Part shown: positions 1 through 11,896 of the stretch, piece by piece
Numbering within the stretch: position 1 is the first letter of the stretch
Layout of the letters: the number at the start of each line of letters is the position of its first letter
DNA from: Emmonsiellopsis sp. PD_33
Lineage: Eukaryota; Ascomycota; Eurotiomycetes; Onygenales; Ajellomycetaceae
Length of the DNA: 64,000 bases
Assembly: GCA_032988165.1 (NCBI GenBank)
Contig: JANTQF010000001.1
Span: forward strand, 1 to 64,000
Direction of reading: 5' to 3'
The notes under the pieces: generated by a model
The model's database searches: none
The model's input: only the letters and a program-made list of their open reading frames with translations
Told to the model about the DNA's origin: nothing
Translations under genes and position numbers: made by a program

Positions 1-183
1 AACACTAACCCTAACCCTAACCCTAACCCTAACCCTACCCCTAACCCTACCCCTAACCCTAACCCTAACCCTAACCCTAGCCCTAACCCTAACCCTAACC
101 CTAACCCTAACCCTAACCCTAACCCTAACCCTAACCCTAACCCTAACCCTAACCCTAACCCTAACCCTAACCCTAACCCTAAC
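1..183. repeat. Telomere, CCCTAA repeats
   Basis: About thirty tandem copies of CCCTAA read inward from the first base, with a few variants near the tip (CTACCC, CTAGCC). The strand is the C-rich one expected at a left chromosome end, so the window starts at a true chromosome terminus or a broken telomere tract. The array ends where the sequence turns into AACAATCTAACTACC. Confidence 0.97.
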
Positions 184-346
184 AATCTAACTACCAACCA
201 CCAACCCCCCAACCATCTAACAACTAACAACTAACCATCCAACCATCCAACCATCTAACCATCTAATCACTAATCACTAATCACTAATCACTTATCACTA
301 ATCACTAATCACTAATCACTAATCACTAATCACTAATCACTAATCA
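184..346. repeat. Telomere-adjacent degenerate satellite (TAACCATC then AATCACT)
   Basis: The first part (184-262) is a run of CTAAC/CAACCATC variants that look like decayed telomeric units. It passes into about twelve copies of a 7-bp unit AATCACT (about 263-346), one copy being variant (AATCACTT). No coding potential is seen. It may come from drifted telomere repeats or from a separate subtelomeric satellite. Confidence 0.85.
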
Positions 347-552
347 CATTAATAATATTAATAATATTAATTATAACTAAAAAATAAATTTATCCACTCA
401 TTTACTATTTCATAACAATATTACCTAATATTATCATGAACATGTTTTTATAATAGGCATACTTAATATCTAATTCTTAATATATAATTATTTCTAACTG
501 CCTATAGTCACCCTAGGGACTTATATTGATATCTATTACATAGACCTTGTGG

Positions 553-1170
553 CCTCTATCATTATGATCTTTATAACCATAATTATATTCTTCTGAATCA
601 TATAATTTCTGAGTCTGATGCTACTAATCTCATAACTCCTAATCAGATAAATATCTATTATGAGTTTTACTATTATAATCTCTAACCTCATTCCTGCTAA
701 TCCCATAAACCCTGATCAGGCTAATATTAATTATGATCTCTATAATTATAATTTTCATGACAACAACCATCTTTTCTCTAGATTATGAAACTCATAAATC
801 TAATACAACTTATCCTACAAACCTCTATCAGACTAATACTAATTATAACTTCTATAATTATAATCTTCATGATCATAACTATATTTTCTCTGGATCATGG
901 CATCTATAAACTTAATACTACTCATCCTGTGAACCTCTATTAAACTGATATTAATTCCAGCCTTTATGATTGCAATCTGAATGACTACAATCATATTTTC
1001 CCTGATTATATAATATCTGAATCTAATGCTACTAACCCTACAAACTGCAACTATGCTCACACTAATTATAGTCTTTATGATCCTGATTTCCACACCCACA
1101 ATGATATTTTCCTTAATCATGTACTACTCAAAATAAACACCACTGATCCTACAAACTGCTACCAATTCAT
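553..1170 (-). repeat. 111-bp tandem repeat, coding-like (37 codons) on the minus strand
   Basis: The anchor ATTTTC/TTTTCTC recurs at about 661, 772, 883, 994 and 1105, a spacing of exactly 111 bp, with a partial earlier unit near 586. Since 111 is 37 codons, a minus-strand frame stays in phase: the best-preserved part, 1120-839, contains two units each with a segment like IREN, then Ile/Val-rich residues, then R-x-SSI-x-F. Neighbouring units carry stops. The precise period suggests a decayed gene for a tandem-repeat protein next to the telomere. No family is recognised. Confidence 0.7.
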
Positions 1171-1710
1171 AATATATTACTTATTAAAAATACTTCAAGC
1201 TTAAATATTTTCTTTATGAACTGTATGAACCCCCATCCTATCTGATAATATTATGATCTTACTGATTATAATCAAGAAAATATTATTCAGCTTTTCATTA
1301 TATTCAACAACATACTTACTAATTGTTTAAATAGCAACTGCCATTACTATTACTACTAACATGAAGAGGGGTAGGGGTCCTTAACTTCCTTATATTTTAT
1401 ATGGATTTATCTATAACAACATTAACTCCTTCAAACTTTCTGAGGGTGATTAGAATCTATAAGGATCTATAACAGTTAACTATATGATGATGAATCATTT
1501 TATAATAGCAACAGCCACTGTGTGTATATTCTATTTAATGGAGCAGCCAGGAATGGGGATTACTACTCCATAGCAATTAATTATGCATTATTAAACTTGT
1601 ATGTCCCAATAAACAGCTGCTGTGGTCATTAATGCATATAACTCCTAGCATGGCATGTCATATTACTCTCTATTTATAATTTAATTGACTAAAATTATTT
1701 TTACAACTCA
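1171..1710. other. Spacer without recognised gene
   Basis: AT-rich sequence between the 111-bp repeats and the end of the large minus-strand frame. No long frame, no recognised domain and no clear repeat seen. Confidence 0.5.
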
Positions 1711-4700
1711 TTACCATTCTTCTTCTTCTTTCTGAAAGGAAAATATTAGCTACATCACCTCACAAGGATTCCCAATCAAGTTGTCTGTTTGACTTGTGAG
1801 CCATGAGCTATCAATCCTCAAACTATCCCAGTAGTGATGATTCTTAAAGTCAAACTCATTATTTTTAAATTCCTCTACAACTTACTGTAATATCTCTTTA
1901 TCCTCCTCCTTCACAGTCAGTACCAGAAGCTCCTCTTTTTGTATGCTCAGCTTCTACTTGATCTGATAAAAAAACTCCATGAACTGCAAGACTATTAATA
2001 TATAGTTAATGCTGGAGAGTAAATAGCTTTCTTCTGTAATATTATTAATAATATTAAATATGATCATTCTAACTAGGAGTTTGAGACTTAAACAGTCAAC
2101 TGTATTATCATCATTATGTAGGGTACTACCTCTACTTGAAATTAAATGATCTATATCCATTGGTATATACTAGTCTTTAAAAATATCCCCAGGTAGTATC
2201 TACTTCATTCTTAGCACTGATGAAGTAAGATACATCAGATCCTCATCACTTATATTATTAGCTTTAATGTGTATTATAGAGAGGGTGCTTTTAAAGGTCA
2301 TTTTACTAGTTACCTAATCAGTAAACTTCTTTATCTCTATAATACATATTAATGCTAATTTTAATAAGACTGAGAGGTCTACATCTAATATATAGTCAGA
2401 GATCCAATTCACTTTGTGGTATGCTCTAAGTAAGAACTTGAAGTTGAAGAAGAGGCTGGGAGTCTGGTCTGATGTAGTCTACATGATATGCTGATAATGA
2501 AAGCCACCATATACTCTATTTTTAGCTATTAGGGAGGTAATAGTAGCTTCATAGTCTGTATGATTGCCCTCAGTAGTTTTGATGAACTACTTAGTTAGAA
2601 ATAACTGCATTGAACTGCCCTATTAGATGTAGCCCTTATCAATGAGGGTATAGTATATTAGAAAGAAGTAAAGAAGCTCTAATATTCTATTCAGTATGTA
2701 AATGCTTAGTATGGAGAATAACTCTAAAGCTTCAATAAGGCCCATGTTATAGAGGTAGAGTGAATATTCCCAGAGTCCATTAGTGTGAGTGCCTGAGAAA
2801 TGTGATGGAGGAATTATGATTAGGTCATTATAGTATTTTCTTTCATTTAGCTGGGTTTTTAAGTCATTATGAAGCTTAGTGAGGAGAGAGGCCTTTATCT
2901 TGTGATAGTTCTAGTTGCTACACTACTATTCATTCTTTTTCAATATTACACTTAAAATGTTAATTGAATGATATAAGCTCCCAGCCTCATACTTACTTTC
3001 ATGACTAATGAACAAGTTGATGTCTCTTGATATGCAGAAGTTTTACATAGATTTAATGACTTTAACAGTATTAGATATCCAGTCATGAGTTACTGCAAAG
3101 AAGTCCATAATGTATTGTAACTAGAAAATATGATGAGAAAGAATCTTTAAGTATATATCTATCCTGAGTTTCTGCATAATCAGCATGATGATTTTACTAG
3201 CAAACTTATTTAAGCTAAATAATCTGTGTGGGACATCCTTATGCTTATTGGCAGATCAATCCATCTTTTTGAGCATAATGTTTTGGCCTCTTGTTGTCTT
3301 ATGATATATGATGTCTGAAGAAAAAACATTGACTAGGTTATAAAGCTAGTTGATTATGTATGTTTGAAGCCACTTGATGCATTCTTTACTAGAGGCTTGA
3401 TTAAAATTAAAGCTAGGGTCCCAGTTTCTTATTTCCATGAGCATGTTTTTTGTTGGCTTGCTGCTGCATGTCTTTTGAAAGTCTGTTATAAAATCAAGTA
3501 GGTTGTCATAAGAATACAAAAGAAGCTAGTCTTTAACATTAAAGGCTATAATGTAGGCAGGTTTAAGCAATGTCAGAATCTTAGAGTAATTAATGGTGAT
3601 ATTAATAATTTTCTGTGTAGTCTTATCTAGGTCTCTGCTGGTACTAATCTTGGTGACTGCCTCAAACAAGTCACATCCTGGAAAGTTGAGGAAGATCTTG
3701 TATTTAATATTATCAATATAGCTTATAGCTATATTAACTATAGTAGCTGCAACAACACTGTTTAGACCATCATACATAACATGACACCAGAGATGTTATA
3801 TGAAGCCACAAAGTTTAATCTATTACATAATGAGTAAATATGCAGCCATCAGATAGTTAATATTGAGCCAACTATCATCTTTAATAATACTGTAGCTCTC
3901 AAATAGCACATCATCAAGAGATTCTTTGACAGTCTGTTGCTTGCCTCTTCCTTTTTATTTCTTATCCAGTTTGCCTTTCTTCTCCTTTTTCATGGCCTTT
4001 CTCTTGAGTTTAATATGCACTGCATTCATGGGATCCATTTCATTCTCATCTTGCTCTTCACTGTTTGCATCTCCCTCTAGAGTCAGAGATAAGAACTTAT
4101 TGGAAAATATAGCCTTCTCTTCTTCTCCATGCTCAAATCATTGTGTCTGATTATTATATTATGAGGCCCAGCTGTTACTGCCCAGCATGATGAATGCTTT
4201 AGCAAGTTGATTAATTCAGTATTTATAAGATACATTACTCTTCTCAGTCTTCTAATTACCATTAGATTTAAACATAGCTCAGTATACAGCATAAGCTTTC
4301 TTTCTCACTTGAAGGATGTTCTGGAATAACTGGTAGATTTCTGCTGAAATGGGGTTGATATGAGCTACAATGAGTTTGAATAAAGATATCAGACTTGAGC
4401 TGAAGACCTTATCAGTCATGTTGAGGGGAGGCATCATAGTGAATGAGGAGGATTATATAATGCTATTAAAAGTATGAGTAATCTAATAGATCAGCTGGTT
4501 CTCATTTTACTTGTATTTGAAGTATAAGATGCAGCCAGGCATGATGAGCTTCAAGTGAAGTGAAACTTGATATAACTAGATAGAACAGTCATTACATTGA
4601 TCAAGTTGGTGCTGGATATTATATTTAACTGGCAGATAGAAATATGTTGGTGTATAGGCTGCACCCAAAAAGAAACTCTATAACAAAAGTTGCTAAGCTT

Positions 4701-5157
4701 CTTTATTTGAATTGAGTCCTACTTGAGCAAACAGTCTTCCAGTTTCCATTTCCATTCAGTTGGAAAATGTTATGACTCAAAGGATAGCTATTAGACCTAC
4801 TAGATTTTTTCCTAGAATCCTTACAGCAGGATTTTGCATCTCACTGCAGCATATTTACAGGTTTTTATACTGTTGATAGGTGCCACAGATCTTGTCTGCT
4901 ATCATCTTTAAATTGCAGATGGAATATCTCACTATCTATTCTAGTTTTATATCTGAGTTCATCTCAAACCAAGCAGAAGAAAGAGTTACACTCTGGGTTA
5001 GCCTAACTAATTGATGATTTTATAGTTTGTTAGTAGAATAACCATCTTCCAAACAGCTCTGAATGCCTGGTCAGACTGATTGTGAGATTAGAGCTACACT
5101 GTCAGTCAAGATATGAGAAATAGGGGTATAATAAAGAGTGGAGGCCTTCACATAATT
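1711..5157 (-). pseudogene. Large unidentified telomere-proximal gene, riddled with stops
   Basis: One minus-strand phase can be followed for about 1149 codons from near 5157 to a TAA at 1711 with no frameshift. The translation has the composition of a real protein throughout but is broken by roughly thirty TAA, TAG and TGA codons. Visible segments: a basic linker with KLKRKAMKKEKKGKLDKK near 4000, a D-P-S-F-N-F stretch near 3410, a WSANKHKDVPHRLFSLNKFA segment near 3210, and an acidic tail near 1720. Upstream of 5157 the phase closes quickly, so a 5' exon may be missing. The family is not recognised: no helicase, transposase or polymerase motif is visible. It reads toward the telomere, like the helicase genes further in. 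Confidence 0.6.
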
Positions 5158-5823
5158 CTACAATTACTATAGACTCTAGTACTTTCACATTTAATGGGTG
5201 AGTTTCACTCATGAGTTTACCACTTTCAATATACATATGTACCTATATATATATATAATCAGTCCCACCTTCAAGCTACCTCTCTGCTTGAATATTGTTC
5301 TACCAAAGTTAAATATAGTGACCCACATGCTGGCCTGTGTATTTCCTCTTTAATGGTGATATTAATGAGGTTAGAAGGTTAATAGATGTAGGGAGTGCTT
5401 CTCTATTAAATATGATCAATCCCAACTTATGAGATGAGAGGAAGGGGGGAGGGTCTACTTGAACACAGATACAAGCTCTATCTAAAACCTGCTCACTAAC
5501 TGATACTGATATTTAATGGAAAACTAACATCAATGATGATGCTACAGTTGTCTCCATGATCAAATTCCTTCTATATATATTGAATATCAGGCACTGGCTG
5601 CAGTGGAATCTACAATAAAATGATATTTCCTTTGTCAGTTAACATCTATGCTTTACTCAAGAGTGCTTTACTTTGTATCTGGCTCTAAACTCTACCCCTA
5701 TGTTGCCATTTATATGCATTTGGTATTACCTTCTCTTGAGGATTCTCATCATCACCTGTGTGAGCCATGCCCAATCCACCACCATCATTAATCCTCAGGG
5801 CCAAGAATCAGATAGTTTATTAA

Positions 5824-6296
5824 CTAACTAATGATACAAGCCTCATCCTCATGTATGTACACACACAAGAAAAAACAATAAACCCCATACAGGCACAAAT
5901 ATTCCTTTTGTAAATGACAGCTATTGTTCTGGTCCTGCTTACTATTTGGTGAATAGAGGCAGGGACTTAACCAGTTAATGCAGGCTGGACTGCCTTTGAA
6001 AACCAAGGAATTTTCATATAGATCACTGTACTTGATGTGAAAGAATTCCAGAGAGAATTTTCCTGTGACACTGATTTGATGTGAAAGAAGTACATTCATC
6101 TATGATAAGTAGCAGCTCTATTTTACTCATTGGTAACATCCATCTACATCCACTAGATTTATTTCTGCTTGAGCTGCTTGCTAACTAATATTGCAAGCCA
6201 GGAGTGCTAGGATGTCATAAGGAAATTCAGAGACATAATTAGCACTACATTCTCTTGTGCTTTCTCTTTGATGGAGAGTTGCCTGCTTCCTCTATA
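5824..6296 (-). pseudogene. Short coding remnant, unidentified
   Basis: A minus-strand phase of about 157 codons with protein-like composition (for example RKQATLHQRESTRE near 6290 and KYSDLYENSLVFKGSP near 6010) and only four internal stops. Upstream and downstream the phase degrades. It could be an exon of a lost gene. No domain is recognised. Confidence 0.25.
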
Positions 6297-6299
6297 TCT

Positions 6300-7837
6300 T
6301 TACTGAAGTGCCTGAGATCGCTGTATATAATGATCAAGTTGGGCTTTAACAGGTAATTTAACTACTATAAGTATGTTATCTTGTTTTACTTCTTACTCTA
6401 TGCTAACATTGTCTTTCTCAGTGATAGCTTCTAATCTTCCAAAGTGTACCCATCATTCCTTAATTTCAAAAAGATATCAAACCTTGCCCATAAGCAGTGT
6501 GATATTAAACACATCAATTACCTATTTATATGCCCATGGCACCCAACTGAGCTATAAAAACAGCTCCTTACTCATTATAGATATAGGCACCCCAGGGCTA
6601 GTTATCCTTTTTGACTGTGTTTCACTGCATCCTTCAGTACTAACCTGGGACTAGCATTTATTTCCATAGCTATATTCTCTATGGCATATAAGCATGTCTG
6701 CTCACTACCATGGCTTTAAAATTATTTCCTATCTGTCCCAATCCCTGGCCACAGAATTACCTATTGCTTCCAAAACAGTTACCTGATATTACTTTATGGT
6801 AATGGTCTTTATGGGGCAGGTGGGATTTCATGTTGAGTCTCTGAAGCTAGGCAAACTGAACCTACAGGGAAATGAGTTGAGGTACAGAATGGGATGCTAC
6901 TACAGACATAAAGAGTTCTTTGCAGTGTTAACTGAGTGGTATCATTGAAAGACCTCTACCTCAAGTGTCAGGAGGAAATGGATGGGCTTGTACAAATTTA
7001 GATCACAAATAGAGCTAATGCATAATGTGATATTAAGTGTGAGAACTAAGTACTGGGATAAAAACTTGCTGTGGCCTTATTATAATGGCTGCAGACATTA
7101 ATCAGGTAAAGCTATCCAAAGTTAAGCAACTTTATTTTATTTATTTTACTAATACTTTGTTCTCTGATATAACCTATAATGATGGCTATGCAGACTTATT
7201 TGAAGTTATTTCAAGATCTAAAGACTCCAAACCATATATGATGATAGTAAAAGGAACAGCTGGTTTAGTCAACAACCTTAAATATAAGGTTCTATCCATT
7301 TGAATGTGATTGGCTCCCTAGCCCCCCCTGGCTGCCTGGCTGCATATACTAATTTTCCCTACTTTTGCCACCTTTCTCCTATGACTAACCCATGCACACA
7401 TACAGCTACACATACAGCTATGAACCTCAAATCATTTATGAATTTTATAATGCAAACTTCAGCAGGGTTAATATCTCAGCTCATCCTCCCCATCATACTT
7501 TAGGCCTCTGGGCTGTCAGGTCATCACACATTCCTCATCACTGTAGCCCTGCCTTACTAATGTGTGAATCAATGGTAAAAGCCCACCTTTTGCAATATAA
7601 TCTGTATATACTAGACTCATGCCAGATGTTTTTTATACACACCATTGCAAAGAAGGATCTCCTTGGTCAGGATATTTCTCAGAATTTTAGATCCCTTTGA
7701 TTAGGATATCTCCTATATCCTCAAATTAAAGATATATTTACTACTAATAGAATCTTAGAATCTAGAGCTCAGCACTGATCACTTCTGGTTGCTGAGATCT
7801 TGGGCTAGGCAACACTACCATACTTAAAACCAGAAGC
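6300..7837. other. Region without recognised gene
   Basis: Several short open stretches occur on the plus strand (around 6373-6654, 7085-7303 and 7392-7700), none with a recognisable domain or a codon pattern I would defend. At about 7322 there is a GC-rich CCCCTGGCTGCCTGGC motif related to motifs near 11245, 11563 and 16070. Confidence 0.4.
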
Positions 7838-8343
7838 ATGACTGCTATGTTCAATTAGAACATACCAATATATATAATCAGAACCATGGACAATGAAGCT
7901 GTGATCAGAATATTTGAATTTAACCATCACAGTATAAATACCAGGCTCTAAGATGCCTATACCATGTTTTCCACTTATCAATACACTAAGGCCTATGAGG
8001 AACAGAAGCAGATCATCCATAACTTTCTAAGGGCACTAAAGGAACTGCATTTCCACATGGCAGATGAAACCTATAAAGTTGATTCTCCCTTAACCTGACC
8101 AGTGTTCCAAGAAGTTCTCAATATTGAACCTGCTGACTGTTTCAGTTAAACTGCCTCTCAACTTATTACAGCTCAAGATGAGGATCTATCTCCTTTCAAT
8201 AATCTACCCAGTGATCTACTTTTGTGGATCTAATAATTCATCAAATTGGTGAAATGTACAATCAGTCCAGTGGTATTATAACTATGAGTACCCTACTCAT
8301 ATTTCCATAAATATGATGGTCATCCCTTTGGATATGGTTGCTA
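7838..8343 (+). pseudogene. Plus-strand coding remnant, unidentified
   Basis: From an ATG at 7838 a plus-strand phase runs about 168 codons with several stops. It has a charged helical middle part (KAYEEQKQIIHNFLRALKEL near 7990) and an acidic segment (AQDEDLSPFNNLPSDLL near 8180). It looks more protein-like than the opposite strand, but no domain is recognised. Confidence 0.25.
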
Positions 8344-8778
8344 GCACTTCTCCTAGCAGCTATTCCTTGATGATAACAAAACACATGACAAGACCATTCA
8401 TATTTTTTTCCTTGAAAAATCACTTTATTATCATATCTATTGGACTGCAGAACTACAACATACTGGAATATGCAGAAGGGATATGGGGTTCTCTGTTAAA
8501 CCTTTATCAGTTAGTCAATGTTTTATTTCCTATCTTGTTTTCATATGAATTGGAGTCTTAAATGACTAGTTATCTATTTTCATATGAATTAGAAAGGGGG
8601 TTGTGAGGACGAATCTTTTATTATACATAGCCAGGCCAAAGGGAATTAAGGGGTATATAAATACATGCAACAGAATCAATGCTTCCTCTATATCTATACA
8701 CCAAGAGCTTTTTTGATAAAGGAGAAAAGAAAAATGTACAATTAACAGAAGGAATAAATAGAAATCACTAAGCTGTAG

Positions 8779-10566
8779 CTAGAGGCTAGATGTAGCAAAA
8801 AATTCTTGATGCTCTTGGAGGTTTTATGTGAGAGCCTCAGCCTTATCAAGGGCCCACCCAACTAACCTCAAGTCATTGTGGGGTAGGACATTGAAAAGAA
8901 ACACATAGGAGTTAGATGTAGTCCCAGTAGATGAAGTGAGAGTCAAAGAGGCAGTCTCTAATACATGATGAGTGGAGAGGGAGCCATCAGATGGTCAGTG
9001 GGATGAACAGTGGGGCTATTTCCACAAGCCAAGGGCTGTCATATGGGAAGATGGGAGCCTACAAGACCCAGAAGCAAAAGTAGCAGAGGATGCTTTGGGT
9101 GCTACAGGATGTGTGCTAGAATCAATCTCTTAGTGCTTACCATCTGCAAATGTGTTAGTTTTCTGAAATAGAGAATAATTATGGCTGGTACTTATAGAAA
9201 CTGCACTCCTTAGCCTTGAAATTCCATATACAACATGCACATGCATATACTCTGGTCCATAAATTGAATGGCAAAATATATTGGTGGAATGACCCAGCAC
9301 CTAATTAACAATATTTACAAGGCTCAGTGGCTTCATTGCTATAGCAGTAGACCAGAACTGCATCACCATTTACACCTGGATTAATATATTTTTAGTCTAG
9401 GACTAGGCTGTTATTCAGGACCCACTGTAGGGTGTAATGGGAGGTAGTGCTGTATACTGTCTTTCCTATTGAAAGCTGAAAGTAAAGATTGATAAATGGC
9501 CCTTAATTCACATCAGATGGGTCAACAGGGACTATCTCTTAAACAGTAGTGCCATGTTCTATAAAGGGGCAACCAGGCATGCCATACTCCTCAAAAAGGT
9601 TGAGTGTTTAATTGTCCATGTCATATTAACATTTTTTATACAGGTTGAGGTATGCAATGATAGCCTCCCTGTGAGAATGAAAATAAGTTGTATCATACTG
9701 AATCTTAATAGATCAAGAATCTCTGCAGTGTGAGGTGTGTGCAGGGGGTGAAGAGGACCACTTGTCCAGGTAAGACTCAGGCCAGATATTTGGTGATGAT
9801 TTATTACTTTTAGGAGGCTTGGGGGTTGGATTAAGAGGGTGAAATTCTCCATCTAAACCAGATGAGTCACCAGTTCAACAGGAAGAGGTTTCCAAGCTAC
9901 TACAGGCAAGATTGGGTGAGCTCATCTCATGAAGGGGCTCTTCCACTGCCCTCTTGCAGCCAGCTAAACACTGCATCAGGATATCTCCTAGTAAAATGGT
10001 GTCAGACTTCAGATATATCAATAGATTAACTAGTATTACCTCTAATTGAGAGGGAGGGGGGAGGTAAACCTACTAATATCAAGAGTAGGCTCATCCTCCT
10101 CATCAAGTTCTTCTCCAGATGGAAAAAGGTCAACCTGATCAAAGTCAATATTATCTCCAGTAAAGGTGTAGATGTCATCCAATAGATGTTTCCTGAGAAG
10201 GGAGGCAAGCTTAGACTGTAACTAATGGAGAGAATGGATGATTACTGTATCAGTTATATCTGAGAAAGAGAGATCTACTATTATGTGTGCTTGTGCAACA
10301 ATCTGGGTGTGTAGGTCAGACCTAGCTAAGCTTTAAGAAGAGTCTATATTCATGCCACTCTGAGGTAGGTCAGCAGCACCATGGCCTTGACCTTAAATTG
10401 GTATTTTAGGGCTGGGTGGGTCTTAACTGCTAATCCCACTGAGATTCTTAGGAAGTAGCTGGAGCTCTGCTGTGGAATGTTTTTTGGAATTTTATGCACA
10501 CCCATACTTGTGCAGGCATCTAATAGGCTTCTTCAGTGGAGATCTCTTCTTCAGAGGCATTTTCAT
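8779..10566 (-). pseudogene. Unidentified 596-codon minus-strand frame with basic N-terminus
   Basis: The frame starts at an ATG at 10566 with a strongly basic N-terminus (MKMPLKKRSPLKKPIRCLHK) and keeps one phase to a TAG at 8779, interrupted by many TAA/TAG/TGA. An acidic patch (SGEELDEEDEPTLD) lies about 150 residues in. A Ser/Thr-rich C-terminal part (STGTTSNSYVFLFNVLPH) ends in a segment with GWALDKAEAL. The N-terminus resembles a DNA- or nucleic-acid-binding tail. A structural or Gag-like protein of an element is possible, but no diagnostic motif such as a zinc knuckle, protease or reverse transcriptase is visible. Family unknown. Confidence 0.45.
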
Positions 10567-10734
10567 TGCCTGCAAGGCTATTATTAGCATGTATAAAGTG
10601 AAATGAATGATAATGTTGAGGATCAGGATATAAGTTGTGATTTATGTTGCTTGATTTTCTTATGTTTGGGAAAGTTGTTTTGCAAAATGTGAATGGATAT
10701 GCAATGAGCTGAGTGCCTGAGTGCTGGTTCCATA

Positions 10735-11620
10735 GCTCATTAGATGATCAGATAGGTGCTTGTTGGGTAGCCATAACCAGTAATTACTGGTAACCTACTG
10801 ATAGTATGAGTTCATTTTAGCTGGCTGGATGGTTATAGTATTATCATTCTTTACCCAACTTAGCTCATCAGGTGGTCATATAATTACCAGCTCACTATAA
10901 CTGAGTACTACTAGTAAGAACTAGTAATATAAATACCTTGGCATACCTTGGCACCTGATGAGGCAGTGTATGGTATGGTAATACCACTTGTGACATACTA
11001 CAACTAGATACTACTAGAAGTCACTAAATATCTTAATTTATCTTAACTTAGTATGCTTGCAGCATCAAGCATCTATTATAAATATTAAGTAACTATATCT
11101 AGTTATATCTAGTAACTACCAGATATATTAACTTATCCCTATAGGGGGGTGCAGTGACAGCTATTACATAGTCTGCTAAGTTAATATATCTGATAGTTAC
11201 TAGATATAACTGGATATAGTTACTATTTTATATAGTTAATGGAGCAAGCCTGGGCTGCCTGGCAGCTAAAAATAAATAGTAACTTCCAGTAGCATCTAGA
11301 TATATGGTATGGTATTATAATCTCTGTCTCATTGAATGTCATGTAATTTATTTTACTGATTATTACTAGTTGTTTCTGTGCATAACCAGGCATTACAGCC
11401 CAAAAAATAATTTACCACCCAATGAAGGGGGTTAATTACAAGATGACAATACTGTGACCACCTAATGAGCTGTCCAACTAGCAAATTACATGGTAATTAC
11501 TGGTAATTATTGGTAATGACCACCTGATGAGCTCCCACCCAGCCACCTGAGGAGCTATTTACCCCCTGGGTGCCTGGGCAGCCAGGCTAATAATAGAATC
11601 AGGTCAGGGTGAGTGCTGAG
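10735..11620. mobile_element. Nested inverted-repeat (foldback) element
   Basis: Sequence about 10862-10895 (AGCTCATCAGGTGGTCAT then AATTACCAG) is matched in inverted orientation at about 11501-11533 (CTGGTAATTATTGGTAATG then ACCACCTGATGAGCT). A second pair surrounds it (GCTCATTAGATGATCAG near 10735 against CTAATGAGCT near 11465). In the centre lies a 48-bp hairpin. No transposase is seen, so this looks like a non-autonomous foldback or MITE-type DNA element. GC-rich CCTGGGC/TGCCTGGC motifs sit near its right part. Confidence 0.55.
11088..11224. repeat. 48-bp near-perfect inverted repeat with 41-bp loop
   Basis: The left arm 11088-11135 begins AGTAACTATATCTAG and ends TTAACTTA. The right arm 11177-11224 is its reverse complement with only two mismatches over 48 bp. 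One mismatch (ACC against ATC) and the other (TCT against TCC) are C/T differences, consistent with C-to-T decay of once identical arms. The 41-bp loop contains TCCCTATAGGGG. It could form a cruciform or be the core of the foldback element. Confidence 0.85.
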
Positions 11621-11896
11621 TAGTCACTCCACAACAAAAGTTAATTTTAGTGACAGACTGGGAAAGGGTTGAGTCAAACTAGATCCACAGGCCATGGTTT
11701 GTAGAGTCTACATCATGAATGATATGAAGTGTCAATCCACTAGTTACTATTACTGTAGTGGACTGTCAGCTATGACTACTACCCTTTACTCACAGCAATG
11801 ATAACTAGTATGATGCAAAGATGCCTGGAATGAACTGTGGCTCTTAACTGAGAGTAATCCCTTGGAGATTGAATACCTCTAACCTGCAACTAGTAG

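Noticed and set aside
839..1120. An ordinary short gene of 93 codons
   Set aside because: It is part of the 111-bp repeat and has no independent start; similar units on both sides carry stops.
1711..5157. Starship captain (DUF3435 tyrosine recombinase) as identity of the large unknown frame
   Set aside because: I could not see the recombinase R...H-x-x-R...Y arrangement, and the length and layout give no positive support.
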